Shown here: positions 37,249 to 46,820 of the stretch, in pieces
Numbering within the stretch: position 1 is the stretch's first letter
Layout: each line of letters begins with the position of its first letter
Assembly (NCBI RefSeq): GCF_013140855.1
Contig: NZ_JABBPG010000006.1
Span: 124,001 to 188,000 of the forward strand
Length of the DNA stretch: 64,000 nucleotides
Direction: 5' to 3'
Origin: Pseudoalteromonas caenipelagi
Lineage (GTDB): Bacteria; Pseudomonadota; Gammaproteobacteria; Enterobacterales; Alteromonadaceae
Translations under genes and position numbers: made by a program
Notes under the pieces: model-generated
The model's input: the letters and a program-made list of their open reading frames with translations, nothing else
Told to the model about the DNA's origin: nothing
The model's database searches: none

Positions 37249-37799
37249 TATAACGTTGCCTTTCGCCAAGTTTTGACTGAAATTTCGACTTCAAGATTTT
37301 CAGAAATGCGGCCAAACCAGCCTCTGGCTCCAAACGCGTATTTTTCAATTCGAATTATTGGTTTGTGAGCTTCGAGCAAACGCATCGACTTTGCTATACA
37401 TAATGGCCCACCTGAGAGCTCTATATCGACTACTTTAGCAGACATACCTTCAAGGATCTGAGTTGCATCACTCCAATTCAAGATGTTCAATTTACAGTTG
37501 GATTCTGTCAAAATATTCTCTATCGCTTTTTGAACAGTTAACTTGTATTCACCTTCCGTTGCTTGAGTAAATACAAGCTCAGACACTTGCTCTGTTTGCG
37601 CTTCTAACACGCCCAGCGCATCAATCAATTGTGATTTGTTGTCCAATAAACTAGAGACTTTGTCTATTCGCGCATTTGATAAGGCTAAAGACTCCGATTG
37701 CTGTAGATAAAGGTTCCATAGTGGATCTGTAATATACGTTGCAAATAATATCGCCCCTAGCACAATGAAGTAATGCTTAAACTTAATTAATTCTTTCAT
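37248..37799 (-). CDS. gspM: GspM/PilO-like secretion platform protein
   Basis: A 183-residue bitopic protein with a membrane helix near residues 10-27 (YFIVLGAILFATYITD), a short coiled coil and a ferredoxin-like periplasmic domain. The sequence alone is weak, but position between the GspL-like and GspC-like genes with four- and one-base overlaps fixes the role. It would dimerise with GspL on the inner membrane. Confidence 0.75.
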   Translation of the reverse strand: MKELIKFKHYFIVLGAILFATYITDPLWNLYLQQSESLALSNARIDKVSSLLDNKSQLIDALGVLEAQTEQVSELVFTQATEGEYKLTVQKAIENILTESNCKLNILNWSDATQILEGMSAKVVDIELSGGPLCIAKSMRLLEAHKPIIRIEKYAFGARGWFGRISENLEVEISVKTWRKATL

Positions 37800-38902
37800 C
37801 TAGCATCTTGTCCCGTAAGAGAGATGTTCATATTAAATTTATCAAGCTCTTGGCTTTTATTAATTGCACCGCTGTATTCAGCACTTTCAACAAGTGGACT
37901 GTCATTAACGCCTCTTAACAGCGCAGTAGAGTCCTTTACTTCTCCATCAATAACCATTCGCCCTCTTTCGTATCGAATAAAGTTAAACTTCACTTGCTTT
38001 TCAATCAACAGATTTAAAATATCCCAGTGCTCAGAAACTAGCTGTGCATTGGCTATTTGTTCGTTTACTAATTCAATATCTTTGTTAATCGATTTTACCT
38101 TGTTAGATAGGCGCAAAACTTCATTTACTTCATCGCTACTACTGTTTATTTGACCTTCATTTTGACTCAGCGCATGATACTGAAAAGCAACAGTCACCAA
38201 TAAAGCAGTAGAGAATGTTAGCAAAGGCGCGATATACAAAGCATGTAATGTAGCTAAGCTAAATTTACTTTTTACATTTAGACAAACGGCTTGATGATTC
38301 TTTTGTAGTTCTTCGATATATATCCCACTTCTCAAGAATGCAGCGTATTGACTTGTTTCTAACTGAATTTCCTGAATATTATCTGGCAAACCAATACTAT
38401 GTTTAAAGGTTTCAATAGATCGAATTAACCCTGCGTGATATAAACAGTGAAGAGTACCTAGCATGTATACATACAACTTACCCTTTAACGTATCAATAGA
38501 TACTAGCTTCCCTTTGAAGCACTGACCTATCAAAAAGCTTTCTGGTATTAGCACCCAGCTCGACGTTGCTTGCTCTTCTGTAATGTCAAATTCGGTTTTG
38601 TGAACCTCAAAAGATTCATTATCTCGGCTCTCAATAACGCGATAACTAACGAAGTTTTCACTGGCTTTTTTTTCCAGATCAATAATTGCATAAAGCTCTT
38701 TTTTACTTATTGATGTGTAACTTTTTGTCGACTCAATACATTTATTCCTAGCAACTATGCAAATAGCTCTAGTTGCTTGAATTGGTCTAAACTCATCAGG
38801 CTCTATACTATAGTGATTGCCATCGAAGTAACTCGCTTTGCTAGACAAATAATTTAATATTGCCCGCTTTAGTTTTGATAGAATATTCAACTCTAGTACC
38901 AC
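37796..38902 (-). CDS. gspL: GspL-like secretion platform protein (PilM/PilN-type fusion)
   Basis: A 368-residue protein with a cytoplasmic actin-like part (about 1-220), one membrane helix near residues 225-245 (LYIAPLLTFSTALLVTVAF), a coiled coil and a periplasmic ferredoxin-like end. This is the GspL layout, which recruits the GspE ATPase. GTG start at 38900-38902, overlapping gspK by ten bases. Sequence conservation is low, as usual for GspL. Confidence 0.77.
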   Translation of the reverse strand: MVLELNILSKLKRAILNYLSSKASYFDGNHYSIEPDEFRPIQATRAICIVARNKCIESTKSYTSISKKELYAIIDLEKKASENFVSYRVIESRDNESFEVHKTEFDITEEQATSSWVLIPESFLIGQCFKGKLVSIDTLKGKLYVYMLGTLHCLYHAGLIRSIETFKHSIGLPDNIQEIQLETSQYAAFLRSGIYIEELQKNHQAVCLNVKSKFSLATLHALYIAPLLTFSTALLVTVAFQYHALSQNEGQINSSSDEVNEVLRLSNKVKSINKDIELVNEQIANAQLVSEHWDILNLLIEKQVKFNFIRYERGRMVIDGEVKDSTALLRGVNDSPLVESAEYSGAINKSQELDKFNMNISLTGQDAR

Positions 38903-39789
38903 ACTACGTTAAAAATTGTTAGCGCATTTTTTCTAGCGCGAGGGTTTACTTTCAACTTCACTCTCTTCGTAATGAGCACCCCATTTCTCGAAGCGCTCAA
39001 TTCTACCTCAAGAAACGGCGAAGTTCCAAAAGTAACAAACTCCCCTTCCTCAATCCCCGTCATTTGAAAAAATTGAAATCTAGATAGCTCGCCGCGCGCT
39101 CTTGCACTTAACACTTGTTTTACAAGGTTCTCGTCATTTAGAAAAGCATTCAAAGCAGGTTCTGGTGCGTTTAATGGGTTAAAACCCGCTAAGCGCTGTA
39201 CCGTCACAAAACGATATGCAATTGGCGGTATGATATCTGTTAACTTAAGATGCTCAGCAATTAAGTTAAACTCATTAACATGCTGCAGGTATGTATTACT
39301 AGGTGTAACTCCTTTATCATAATCCTGCTTTTCCGCGCCGTTTAACCGTCGCAAATTGTCTTCATCTTTCCAATCCTCCACAGCATCTAGTAGCTGGGGC
39401 ATCAACTTTTCGTCAACCCAAGGAGAGAAGTAACGTTTTAAAAGGCTTCTTGGGCTCGTATTGAGGTTAATTAAACCCTGAACATCCTGTACCGTTACTT
39501 TTACAGAATCGAGATAAAAGGGCTCTCCATGAAAGTTCCATAGTTTAACAATTTCATCTGTGCTGTTTTTGTCTTGATACCGCTGATGTGATAATAAAGA
39601 TCTGTAAAGCTTTGCTTGCACATTCTCCAATTCCAAACGAACAGATAATCGCTCTTTTGCCAAGGATGCTATCTCAACCTGTTGTTTAATACTTTGCTGA
39701 ATAAAGATGGCAATGAGCATAAGAACAGCGGTAATTATTAGTACCTGCACCAGCGCAATGCCTTTATTTTTGCTACAAATAAAACGCAT
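38893..39789 (-). CDS. gspK: Minor pseudopilin GspK
   Basis: A 298-residue pseudopilin, much longer than the others, as is typical for GspK. The leader is MRFICSKNKG followed by IALVQVLIITAVLML; position +5 is Gln, not Glu, in line with GspK lacking Glu5. A helical domain insert is expected around residues 100-210. It forms the tip with GspI and GspJ. It abuts gspJ (one-base overlap). Confidence 0.87.
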   Translation of the reverse strand: MRFICSKNKGIALVQVLIITAVLMLIAIFIQQSIKQQVEIASLAKERLSVRLELENVQAKLYRSLLSHQRYQDKNSTDEIVKLWNFHGEPFYLDSVKVTVQDVQGLINLNTSPRSLLKRYFSPWVDEKLMPQLLDAVEDWKDEDNLRRLNGAEKQDYDKGVTPSNTYLQHVNEFNLIAEHLKLTDIIPPIAYRFVTVQRLAGFNPLNAPEPALNAFLNDENLVKQVLSARARGELSRFQFFQMTGIEEGEFVTFGTSPFLEVELSASRNGVLITKRVKLKVNPRARKNALTIFNVVWY

Positions 39790-40502
39790 CAGTAACTTAT
39801 ATCTCTTGTTATTAGTAGCTCTGGTGAAGCATATAGTGGAAAAACTTGGTCAGATAAAAAATCAGACTCTCGATCTGTGTAACTTATTCTTACTTTCAAT
39901 GGTGAAAGTCTATTTTTTCTGGCGTCATACGTATCATGCCAGCTTTTTTCTTCAGGCTCATCTGATATCAATAAATCAAACTCTTTAACAGCAAGCGAAG
40001 CTTGCAAGTCATTCCACCCATAATATGAAAACTTTGCTGCTCGTAAATTCTCTTTTATGACAACTTCATGCTGCCAATTAATCCGCTCTGGCTGCCACAC
40101 TAAAACAGGGTTGCTATTAGCTGGATATTCGCTGTAAACGAGCTTGTTCGTTCCATTGCTCTGACGCTTAAATTCCAATTTAACAAACACCAAACCACTT
40201 GAAAATAAAGCCCCCTCGGTTATCAGAATGACACGCTCCTGATTTCCTGAAAATGCAATATGCGGCAATCCAGTCTTGTCTTTCTGATTAATGATGTAGG
40301 GTACCATTCCTTGAAATACCTCTGTTAACTTAGCTTGCATTACATCCCATTTAGTCAGCTGCCAAAAATGGTTTACTCTCTTATTCCATGAGCTGCTGTA
40401 AAGGCTATAACTGTAGTACCCTGCAAACATGATTAAAGACAATAGTGTGGTAGCAATCATTAACTCTATAAGAGAAAAACCTTTCGCTGGCCTCATTCCC
40501 AT
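39789..40502 (-). CDS. gspJ: Minor pseudopilin GspJ
   Basis: A 237-residue protein with a class III signal, RPAKG cleaved before FSLIELMIATTLLSLIMF, with Glu at +5. Length fits GspJ. Overlaps gspI by ten bases and gspK by one. Forms the tip complex of the pseudopilus. Confidence 0.87.
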   Translation of the reverse strand: MGMRPAKGFSLIELMIATTLLSLIMFAGYYSYSLYSSSWNKRVNHFWQLTKWDVMQAKLTEVFQGMVPYIINQKDKTGLPHIAFSGNQERVILITEGALFSSGLVFVKLEFKRQSNGTNKLVYSEYPANSNPVLVWQPERINWQHEVVIKENLRAAKFSYYGWNDLQASLAVKEFDLLISDEPEEKSWHDTYDARKNRLSPLKVRISYTDRESDFLSDQVFPLYASPELLITRDISY

Positions 40503-40912
40503 ACCACCATATTAAAAGAAAACTGACGTGCTACAGAGACGTTTTTTACACTAACAATCGATACTTTATAGACACAATAACGCTTTGGCTGTTCATATGT
40601 ATCATCAAAATCCCTAGGAGGCTCAAAGCGCTCCACTAGCTCTGCATGCCAATTAAGTGGTAAGGCGTTTGTTGTCACTTGTCCCTCAACAAAGTCTACT
40701 TTCGCTTTTTTATTTAGCTTAGTTCTAAGCTCATCTTTTATCTGGGGAATTGAGCTGTAAACAGTCTGGTAAAAATGACTGGAATTGATAACCTTTTTTG
40801 AAGATAAGCTACTTGCGGAAAATAGCTCCCCTACAACTGCGATAGAAGAGAATAAGATAATGGCAGCAATTAAAATTTCGATTAACGTAAATCCACGGGC
40901 TCTATTCATCAC
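40493..40912 (-). CDS. gspI: Minor pseudopilin GspI
   Basis: A 139-residue protein with a prepilin leader NRARG and FTLIEILIAAIILFSSIAVV, Glu at +5. The short length and place between gspH and gspJ fit GspI. Overlaps gspH by 11 bases. Confidence 0.87.
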   Translation of the reverse strand: MMNRARGFTLIEILIAAIILFSSIAVVGELFSASSLSSKKVINSSHFYQTVYSSIPQIKDELRTKLNKKAKVDFVEGQVTTNALPLNWHAELVERFEPPRDFDDTYEQPKRYCVYKVSIVSVKNVSVARQFSFNMVVWE

Positions 40913-41312
40913 GCATTAACACACTTTCAATACCGTAAAATCGAGGTTGCTCATGAACAAAAATCCCAAACGAACGTGGTTGTACCAAAAACCTAGTGTC
41001 AATGGTATACAAATCAGCAACAAACTGAAGTGTATCAAACTCTATAATTTGTTGATTGCTGTTCGCTTGAGTCGAGATAATTGCTCGGCCATCAATCAGC
41101 TGAATCTGAGTATCTTGACCCGAATAATAAGCCCGATAGCTGTAGACTTTGAAAAGGTTTCTTACTTTTTCCAGCTCTACATGACGTTTGTTTTTTTCAA
41201 AAATATTGATGACTAAACCGCCAGTTAAACCCATTACGACACTCATAATGGCGAGCACAATCATCAACTCAATGAGTGAAAAGCCAACGTTTGTTTTAAA
41301 ACGGGACATCAT
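40902..41312 (-). CDS. gspH: Minor pseudopilin GspH
   Basis: A 136-residue protein with leader SRFKTNVG before FSLIELMIVLAIMSVVMGL, Glu at +5. It follows gspF with a 17-base overlap and precedes gspI, the usual T2SS order. Two adjacent ATGs are possible starts. Confidence 0.87.
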   Translation of the reverse strand: MMSRFKTNVGFSLIELMIVLAIMSVVMGLTGGLVINIFEKNKRHVELEKVRNLFKVYSYRAYYSGQDTQIQLIDGRAIISTQANSNQQIIEFDTLQFVADLYTIDTRFLVQPRSFGIFVHEQPRFYGIESVLMRDE

Positions 41313-42495
41313 TTATCGAAACCATACTCATCAACATGGTGATCACTATGCCACCGACAAACCCACCCATGAACAAGAGCATGATTGGCTCTAACATTGT
41401 GGTAAATTTCTTTATTACTTGCTCTAAATCAGAGCGAGAACGCACCGCCACTTCTTCAAATACTCTCGGTAGTCGGCCGGTTTCCTCTCCAACTTTGATA
41501 ATAGATAAGAAAAAGTCCGGAAATATTCTCGTCTTCCCTAAAACTTGTCCTAACGGCTGCCCCGATTTTAGCTGTTTTAACGCCTGCTTAGCATCTCGTC
41601 GATAGTCTGGGTGTTTTAAAGTATCTGACGTTAACTCTAAAGTTGTATCAAGCTGTAAACCAGCTTCGAGCATCATTGACATAGATTGAGCAAAACGGAT
41701 GCGTTCAGAAGTCGTTATAATAGCACCAATACCGGGTAACTTAGCCGCTTTTGCATAAAACCAGCTTCTCACTTCAGGTTTTTTGAATCCGTATACTATA
41801 GCAGTAATACAAGCTATCATAGCACTCAAAATAACCGCTTGATAATCAATAAAAAACTGACTTACACCAATTATCATCTGGGTATACCAAGGCGCCTGGC
41901 TAAGATCTGTAAATATGCCAGCCATTTTCGGCACGATAAAGGTCAAAACAAAGTATACAGCCATGATACACACAAAAAATATCACGCTAGGATACGTCAG
42001 AGCAGCACTTACTTGCGATTTTAAATCTTTTTGAAACTTCAAATCAGCCGCGAGTCGACGCAACACCTCCGGTAAATTTCCTGATGTTTCCCCAATTTTT
42101 AATAGACTGATGTATAAAGGGCCAAATAGTGCTTCATGCTTTGCAAAAGACTGACTCAACGACTCGCCTTTTTTGAGAGAAGTCGCTATTTGATTAAGTA
42201 ATCGGTTTAGTGCTGGGTGTGAGTTCGACTGCCTAATAATATCAATACCTTTATCAACCCGAACACCACTTTCTAGCAATAATGACAACTCACTCGTAAA
42301 AAACTCAAGCTGTTCTAAATCGACTTTTTGAGAGAAAAGCTCTGATAGCCCTGAAGACTTACCAATAACCTTAAGCTCTATCGGGCTGAGTCCTTGCTCA
42401 TTTAAACTCTGTTGCGCCTCTTTAGTGTCAAGTGCTTCAATAGTACCTTGATGTCGGGAGCCTTGAGCGTCAATGGCTTTATACTCAAATTCCAT
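41296..42495 (-). CDS. gspF: Type II secretion inner-membrane platform protein GspF
   Basis: A 399-residue protein with two T2SSF domains and three membrane helices (near 170-195, 220-240 and 370-395). Signatures include LLESGVRVDKGIDIIRQSN, KIGETSGNLPEVLRRLA and VGEETGRLPRVFEEVA. It abuts gspE (one-base overlap). It connects the ATPase to the pseudopilus. Confidence 0.93.
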   Translation of the reverse strand: MEFEYKAIDAQGSRHQGTIEALDTKEAQQSLNEQGLSPIELKVIGKSSGLSELFSQKVDLEQLEFFTSELSLLLESGVRVDKGIDIIRQSNSHPALNRLLNQIATSLKKGESLSQSFAKHEALFGPLYISLLKIGETSGNLPEVLRRLAADLKFQKDLKSQVSAALTYPSVIFFVCIMAVYFVLTFIVPKMAGIFTDLSQAPWYTQMIIGVSQFFIDYQAVILSAMIACITAIVYGFKKPEVRSWFYAKAAKLPGIGAIITTSERIRFAQSMSMMLEAGLQLDTTLELTSDTLKHPDYRRDAKQALKQLKSGQPLGQVLGKTRIFPDFFLSIIKVGEETGRLPRVFEEVAVRSRSDLEQVIKKFTTMLEPIMLLFMGGFVGGIVITMLMSMVSINDVPF

Positions 42496-44156
42496 TAACC
42501 TGCAACCCTTAGCACTTCATCTATTGTTGTTACGCCTGTAATAACCTTATATAAGCCATCTTCAAATAGGTCTCTACGTTTTAAAGCGCGGTTGTGAGAT
42601 TTTGCTTTACCAATAAACTGGTCATTTTTTGGTATCGCCTTTATCTCATCATCACAACGCAAATATTCATTGATAGCGATTCGACCTTTGAACCCAGTGT
42701 TATTACATTTTTCGCAACCATTAGGTTGTTTAAGATTTAACTCACTTACCCCAGCCATATCAGCAATTTCCTGCAATGGATATTTACCTAGCAACTCACT
42801 TTGGTTATCAGCGGGTAAAGCACAATGCTGACATAACCTTCTTGCTAAACGTTGGGCTACAACGGATACAAGTGCTGCGTTGAGTAAAAACTCTTCAACA
42901 CCAAGATCAAGCAGTCGAGTATATGCCCCCGCGGCATCGTTAGTATGAACTGTACTAAATACCAAGTGACCCGTTAATGCCGATTGTAATGCAATCTGTG
43001 CTGTTTCCTTATCACGAATTTCCCCGACCATGATAATGTCGGGGTCTTGACGCACTATAGAGCGAAGACCTGCGGCAAAGTCAAAACCAATATCTGAATT
43101 AACCTGAACCTGATTAATTCCTTCTAATTGATATTCTACTGGATCCTCTAATGTAATAATTTTTACATCTTGGGTGTTTAATTCATTTAGGAAAGTATAT
43201 AACGTTGTCGTTTTACCAGAGCCAGTAGGCCCAGTTAGTAAAATCACACCCGTTGTTTTTTTCAAATCTTCACTAATTAGCTTTTGCGTATCCCCTGATA
43301 AGCCTAATACAGACATATCGTAACGAATAGAATCCTTCAGTAAGAAACGCAAAACAATACTTTCCCCTTCATTAAGAGGCAAAGCAGAAACACGTATATC
43401 AAGTTCTTGATTTGCAATACGCATTTCTATTTTACCGTCTTGCGGGCGACGCTTTTCGGCAATATCCATCCCCGAAAGAATTTTTAGTCGCGTAACTATA
43501 GGTAACTGCATTTTCGGGGCTAACGAATCCACTTCATGTAAGACACCGTCAATACGATATCTTACTCTAAAACGTCCTTTATATGGTTCTAGATGCATAT
43601 CTGAAGCACCTCTAGAAAGCGCCTTTGTAATCAATGAGTTAAGTAAATTAACAGTGGGAGCTTCAGATGCAAGCTCCCTTAATCGAGCTTCTTCTGCGCC
43701 TGTTAACTCTTCGTCATTAAAATTGGATTCTGTTTTACTTTGAATCTCATAAAAGAAGCTTTGTAGCTGCGACTCTGTTGCAATGACAACTTCAATATTA
43801 ACTTCCTGCATGAGTAGATATTGCGATAACTCAGCATCTAGAGGGTCTTTACACGCTACTAACCAGCAATTATTAGATACACTAAGCAATAAGCAGTTAA
43901 GCGACTTTAGCTTTTCATAAGACGCAAACGCTACGGATTCATCAGGGCTCCAAGCTGGGTAGTCACTTGGCTCAAATAGCGGGTAACCTAAAAGCTCATG
44001 ATAAAGCGGTGCTAAATCGTCTTCTGTTAAGCACCCCATATTTATCAGAATGTTTTCCAATCTACCACCGTAGCGTTGCTGATATGCTGTCGCTTTATCT
44101 AGATCAGAAGTTGAAACCCGAAAAGAGTTAACCAATAGCGCTTTCACATCCATCAT
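42495..44156 (-). CDS. gspE: Type II secretion ATPase GspE
   Basis: A 553-residue hexameric ATPase. It has a T2SSE N-terminal domain, Walker A GPTGSGKT (309-316), Walker B region DPDIIMVGEIRD (371-382), His box STVHTNDA (401-408) and a tetracysteine zinc site CxxC at 442-445 and 481-484. Full length and all motifs are intact. It overlaps gspG by four bases. It drives pseudopilus assembly from the cytoplasm. Confidence 0.95.
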   Translation of the reverse strand: MMDVKALLVNSFRVSTSDLDKATAYQQRYGGRLENILINMGCLTEDDLAPLYHELLGYPLFEPSDYPAWSPDESVAFASYEKLKSLNCLLLSVSNNCWLVACKDPLDAELSQYLLMQEVNIEVVIATESQLQSFFYEIQSKTESNFNDEELTGAEEARLRELASEAPTVNLLNSLITKALSRGASDMHLEPYKGRFRVRYRIDGVLHEVDSLAPKMQLPIVTRLKILSGMDIAEKRRPQDGKIEMRIANQELDIRVSALPLNEGESIVLRFLLKDSIRYDMSVLGLSGDTQKLISEDLKKTTGVILLTGPTGSGKTTTLYTFLNELNTQDVKIITLEDPVEYQLEGINQVQVNSDIGFDFAAGLRSIVRQDPDIIMVGEIRDKETAQIALQSALTGHLVFSTVHTNDAAGAYTRLLDLGVEEFLLNAALVSVVAQRLARRLCQHCALPADNQSELLGKYPLQEIADMAGVSELNLKQPNGCEKCNNTGFKGRIAINEYLRCDDEIKAIPKNDQFIGKAKSHNRALKRRDLFEDGLYKVITGVTTIDEVLRVAG

Positions 44157-44548
44157 TTATGAATTACATCCTCGTTCTCGCCCTCGCCGCCTTCTTTACC
44201 ATCAAGGCCGTATGATAAAAGGTCATATGGTCTGTTTTCTTTTCCAGGCACAGTATAAACATAAGGTTTGCCCCAAGGATCTAGCGGTATATCTTTGGGT
44301 AAGTATGGTCCATCCCAATTCGGTGAATTACCCACTCTTAATTCTTGTAGCGTTGTAGGCACAGTGCCCATATCAAGACGATAAGTATCAATTGCAGTCT
44401 CAAACATTTGCATCTGAGCAATTGCTGTTTTCTTTTTAGAAGAGCTTACTTTAGAAAAAAGCTTTGGTGCCACCAACGAGCCTAATAACCCCAAAATAAT
44501 AAGTACTATTAATAACTCCATTAAGCTAAAGCCGCGTTGTTTTCTCAT
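44153..44548 (-). CDS. gspG: Major pseudopilin GspG
   Basis: From the ATG at 44546-44548, with GGAG seven bases upstream, it is 131 residues. Leader MRKQRG is followed by FSLMELLIVLIILGLLGSL, Glu at +5. The C-terminal calcium-site type region (DPWGKPYVYTVPGKENRPYD, then YGLDGKEGGEGENED) is typical of GspG. A longer in-frame start would bury the leader and is rejected. The prepilin peptidase (GspO/PilD) is not in the window. Confidence 0.93.
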   Translation of the reverse strand: MRKQRGFSLMELLIVLIILGLLGSLVAPKLFSKVSSSKKKTAIAQMQMFETAIDTYRLDMGTVPTTLQELRVGNSPNWDGPYLPKDIPLDPWGKPYVYTVPGKENRPYDLLSYGLDGKEGGEGENEDVIHK

Positions 44549-44598
44549 TGAATTCTCCCATTTATTTCTGATTACATATCGCTTAGTTTGCCATTTTA

Positions 44599-45768
44599 TC
44601 AATTTTTTACTTGAGATTTGTAGTCTTTCACTTCGGTAATGACTTTACGCCACATGTCTTTATTTTCACTTTTGACTTTTTGCGCATGTCGCAAACTGAG
44701 TTCTTTTTGCTGTTCAAGCTCGTTGATAAAAATTGCCAGTTGTTTATCTATTACTTCATCACTATCTAGGTAATTCAGTACATTATTTATCAATCCGTAT
44801 TCTTCGAAAAGCATCTCATACTTGTGACTCCAACTTGTGGCCAAACATGGGATACCTTGGGATAATGCACTCACACAACCATGGAAACGACTGCTGACCA
44901 GCGCCTGACAACGACCTATATACTCTTTAATTTCTATGGCCCCTAAGCTATCAACTAATCGAATGTCACATGGTGATTTTGCAATAATCTGTTCACACAA
45001 AGCTTTATCCTCAGCACCTTCATGGTTAAGTAATACAACTTCAAACCCTTTACCATTAAAGTAAGCCGCAAGATTGCACCAAAAACCAATATACACATCT
45101 GCACTGTTTACTGCATCTTTATGATTATATTTAGAGATCATTTTATTATTTGGAATAAAACAGACCGTCTTTTTCTCAAAAGGTTCAACATGTTCAGGTT
45201 CAATCAAAGCCGTAAAGTCAGGACTTCTTATCAAACTACCTTCTTTGTTAAGCTTCTCACATGCATCAAAAGAGGCTTCATCACGCGCGAAAACAAGTCG
45301 TGATTTATTTATTAATATTTCGGCAGCTTTTGCATGTCTGGCTTTATCAAACGGCCCCAAAGCTTGAGGTAATACAATGTACGGCTTACCATACTTATTG
45401 AAACGTGCGACTTCTTTAGCTGTATTTTCTAAATCATTAACAGGCCATTGGTCACCATATGAAAAGCCACTTGCATTTAAAATTACATCCACATCAGATT
45501 CAGTGATAATGCCGTAACGCTTTAATAACTTTTTAAAAGCATTGGGTAGTAAACCGAATAAACCAGTAAAATCAAACGGCCCGCGTCGCAAGCTCAACTT
45601 TTGATAAGCGCCCAACACCGCTCGCTTTTTGTAAGGAAGATTGGCTCCAGGCGACAGCACTAGATTATACTCCTCTATTTGCGTATCTAGCTGTTGCAAT
45701 ATAGCAATAAGCATCAATTCAGCGCCTTTGTTAGAAAACTGAACCCCTTTTACCTCAATATTAATCAC
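44599..45768 (-). CDS. Polysaccharide pyruvyltransferase family protein (CsaB/WcaK-like)
   Basis: A 389-residue protein of the PS_pyruv_trans family, with an N-terminal KGAELMLIAIL segment, a glycine-rich GPFDKARH-type turn, and the C-terminal signature SSRFHGCVSALSQGIPCLAT then WSHKYEMLFEEYG. Members add a pyruvate ketal from PEP to a sugar. In Bacillus, CsaB pyruvylates the cell-wall polysaccharide that anchors S-layer proteins. Here it overlaps the nitroreductase gene by eight bases and precedes gspG by 50, so it is in the same operon as the secretion system. Confidence 0.85.
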   Translation of the reverse strand: MINIEVKGVQFSNKGAELMLIAILQQLDTQIEEYNLVLSPGANLPYKKRAVLGAYQKLSLRRGPFDFTGLFGLLPNAFKKLLKRYGIITESDVDVILNASGFSYGDQWPVNDLENTAKEVARFNKYGKPYIVLPQALGPFDKARHAKAAEILINKSRLVFARDEASFDACEKLNKEGSLIRSPDFTALIEPEHVEPFEKKTVCFIPNNKMISKYNHKDAVNSADVYIGFWCNLAAYFNGKGFEVVLLNHEGAEDKALCEQIIAKSPCDIRLVDSLGAIEIKEYIGRCQALVSSRFHGCVSALSQGIPCLATSWSHKYEMLFEEYGLINNVLNYLDSDEVIDKQLAIFINELEQQKELSLRHAQKVKSENKDMWRKVITEVKDYKSQVKN

Positions 45769-46810
45769 AATTCTTTTTTCCTGGATAAGTAAGTAGCGCT
45801 TGCGGACTTTTTTTGTTGGAAAAGGGTATCTCCCCTTCTTCTAATGCATAACCCACAGCGATAAACATGACGATGCGTTTGTATTGAGGCAGTTCTAATA
45901 AATTAGCTGCTCTTTGATCCAACTTATGTAATTCTGGCCAGTTCAAAGCACAGGTTGACAGACCAAGCGTTTCACATGCCAACATAAATTGCATACTCGC
46001 AAGTGAGGAATCAATATATATAACATGTCTATCACGTTCAAAAGGGTACGCAGACAAATCCCCTACGACAGCCAATAGAGCCGGAATTTGCTCTGAGAAA
46101 CCAGCAGTACCACCTGGTAAGTTTGCAGCTTGACGCTTAACCTGCTCATCCTCTATCAGCATAAATTCATACGCCTGCCGATTACACGCACTCGGAGCCT
46201 CCGTTGCAGCCCTCAAGGCTTGTAATATCATCTCTTTTGGTACTTCTCGAGACTCAAACCAACGAACCGATCTACGAGATTTGCATAAGCTTATAAGCTG
46301 TTCAATATTAATATCATGCTGCACCTTATCCGTGCTTTTATAGGGCAGAGACTGGCAATCAAACGCATGTTCTATTTGCCTATATTGTTCAAAACTGGCT
46401 CCCACTATTGGGTGGGCTTGGTCGCATACCTCAAAATAGCGTTTTAATATTGAGTTAGCCCAAACCAAGTCACTGTGTTCTATGTTCGCTTTTTTTACCG
46501 CGAGTGAAAAGACATCAACGGTTTCTTTAATGTAGTCTAAAGCGAAAATGGCTCTTCTTGGGCGCATTATCAGTCCCTTTTCGAGCCTATGAATATTACG
46601 ACGTAAAAGTGAGCTAGAGCTTTGTTGAATACCTTTCCCATTTGCGTATTGTAGCTTTGCTTTTAGAATCGCTTGCTGTTCATAGCCAAAACTGCGGTCA
46701 AAAAGGAAATAATATAACCTACTTAACAAGGCCGTTTGAGCAAAGTAAGGGCGTAACAATGTCTGAAATAACTCTATTGCCACTAAAATGAATTTTTTTA
46801 GTCGAACCAT
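45761..46810 (-). CDS. Nitroreductase-family protein with N-terminal extension
   Basis: A 349-residue protein. Residues about 170-340 form a nitroreductase/FMN domain: CKSRRSVRWFESREV, then ATEAPSACNRQAYEF and ALNWPE. The first 165 residues are an unassigned, mostly helical extension. Such proteins occur next to pyruvyltransferases in some polysaccharide loci, but their reaction there is unknown to me. The ATG has no ribosome site and follows a strong hairpin, so expression may be low or structure-dependent. Confidence 0.75.
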   Translation of the reverse strand: MVRLKKFILVAIELFQTLLRPYFAQTALLSRLYYFLFDRSFGYEQQAILKAKLQYANGKGIQQSSSSLLRRNIHRLEKGLIMRPRRAIFALDYIKETVDVFSLAVKKANIEHSDLVWANSILKRYFEVCDQAHPIVGASFEQYRQIEHAFDCQSLPYKSTDKVQHDINIEQLISLCKSRRSVRWFESREVPKEMILQALRAATEAPSACNRQAYEFMLIEDEQVKRQAANLPGGTAGFSEQIPALLAVVGDLSAYPFERDRHVIYIDSSLASMQFMLACETLGLSTCALNWPELHKLDQRAANLLELPQYKRIVMFIAVGYALEEGEIPFSNKKSPQALLTYPGKKNCD

Positions 46811-46820
46811 AAAAACGAAA

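Noticed and set aside
34689..44548. Reading the pilin-type operon as an MSHA or type IV pilus
   Set aside because: Pseudopilins G, H, I, J and K with GspE/F and a secretin are the T2SS set; no mshA-type major pilin or PilT is present.
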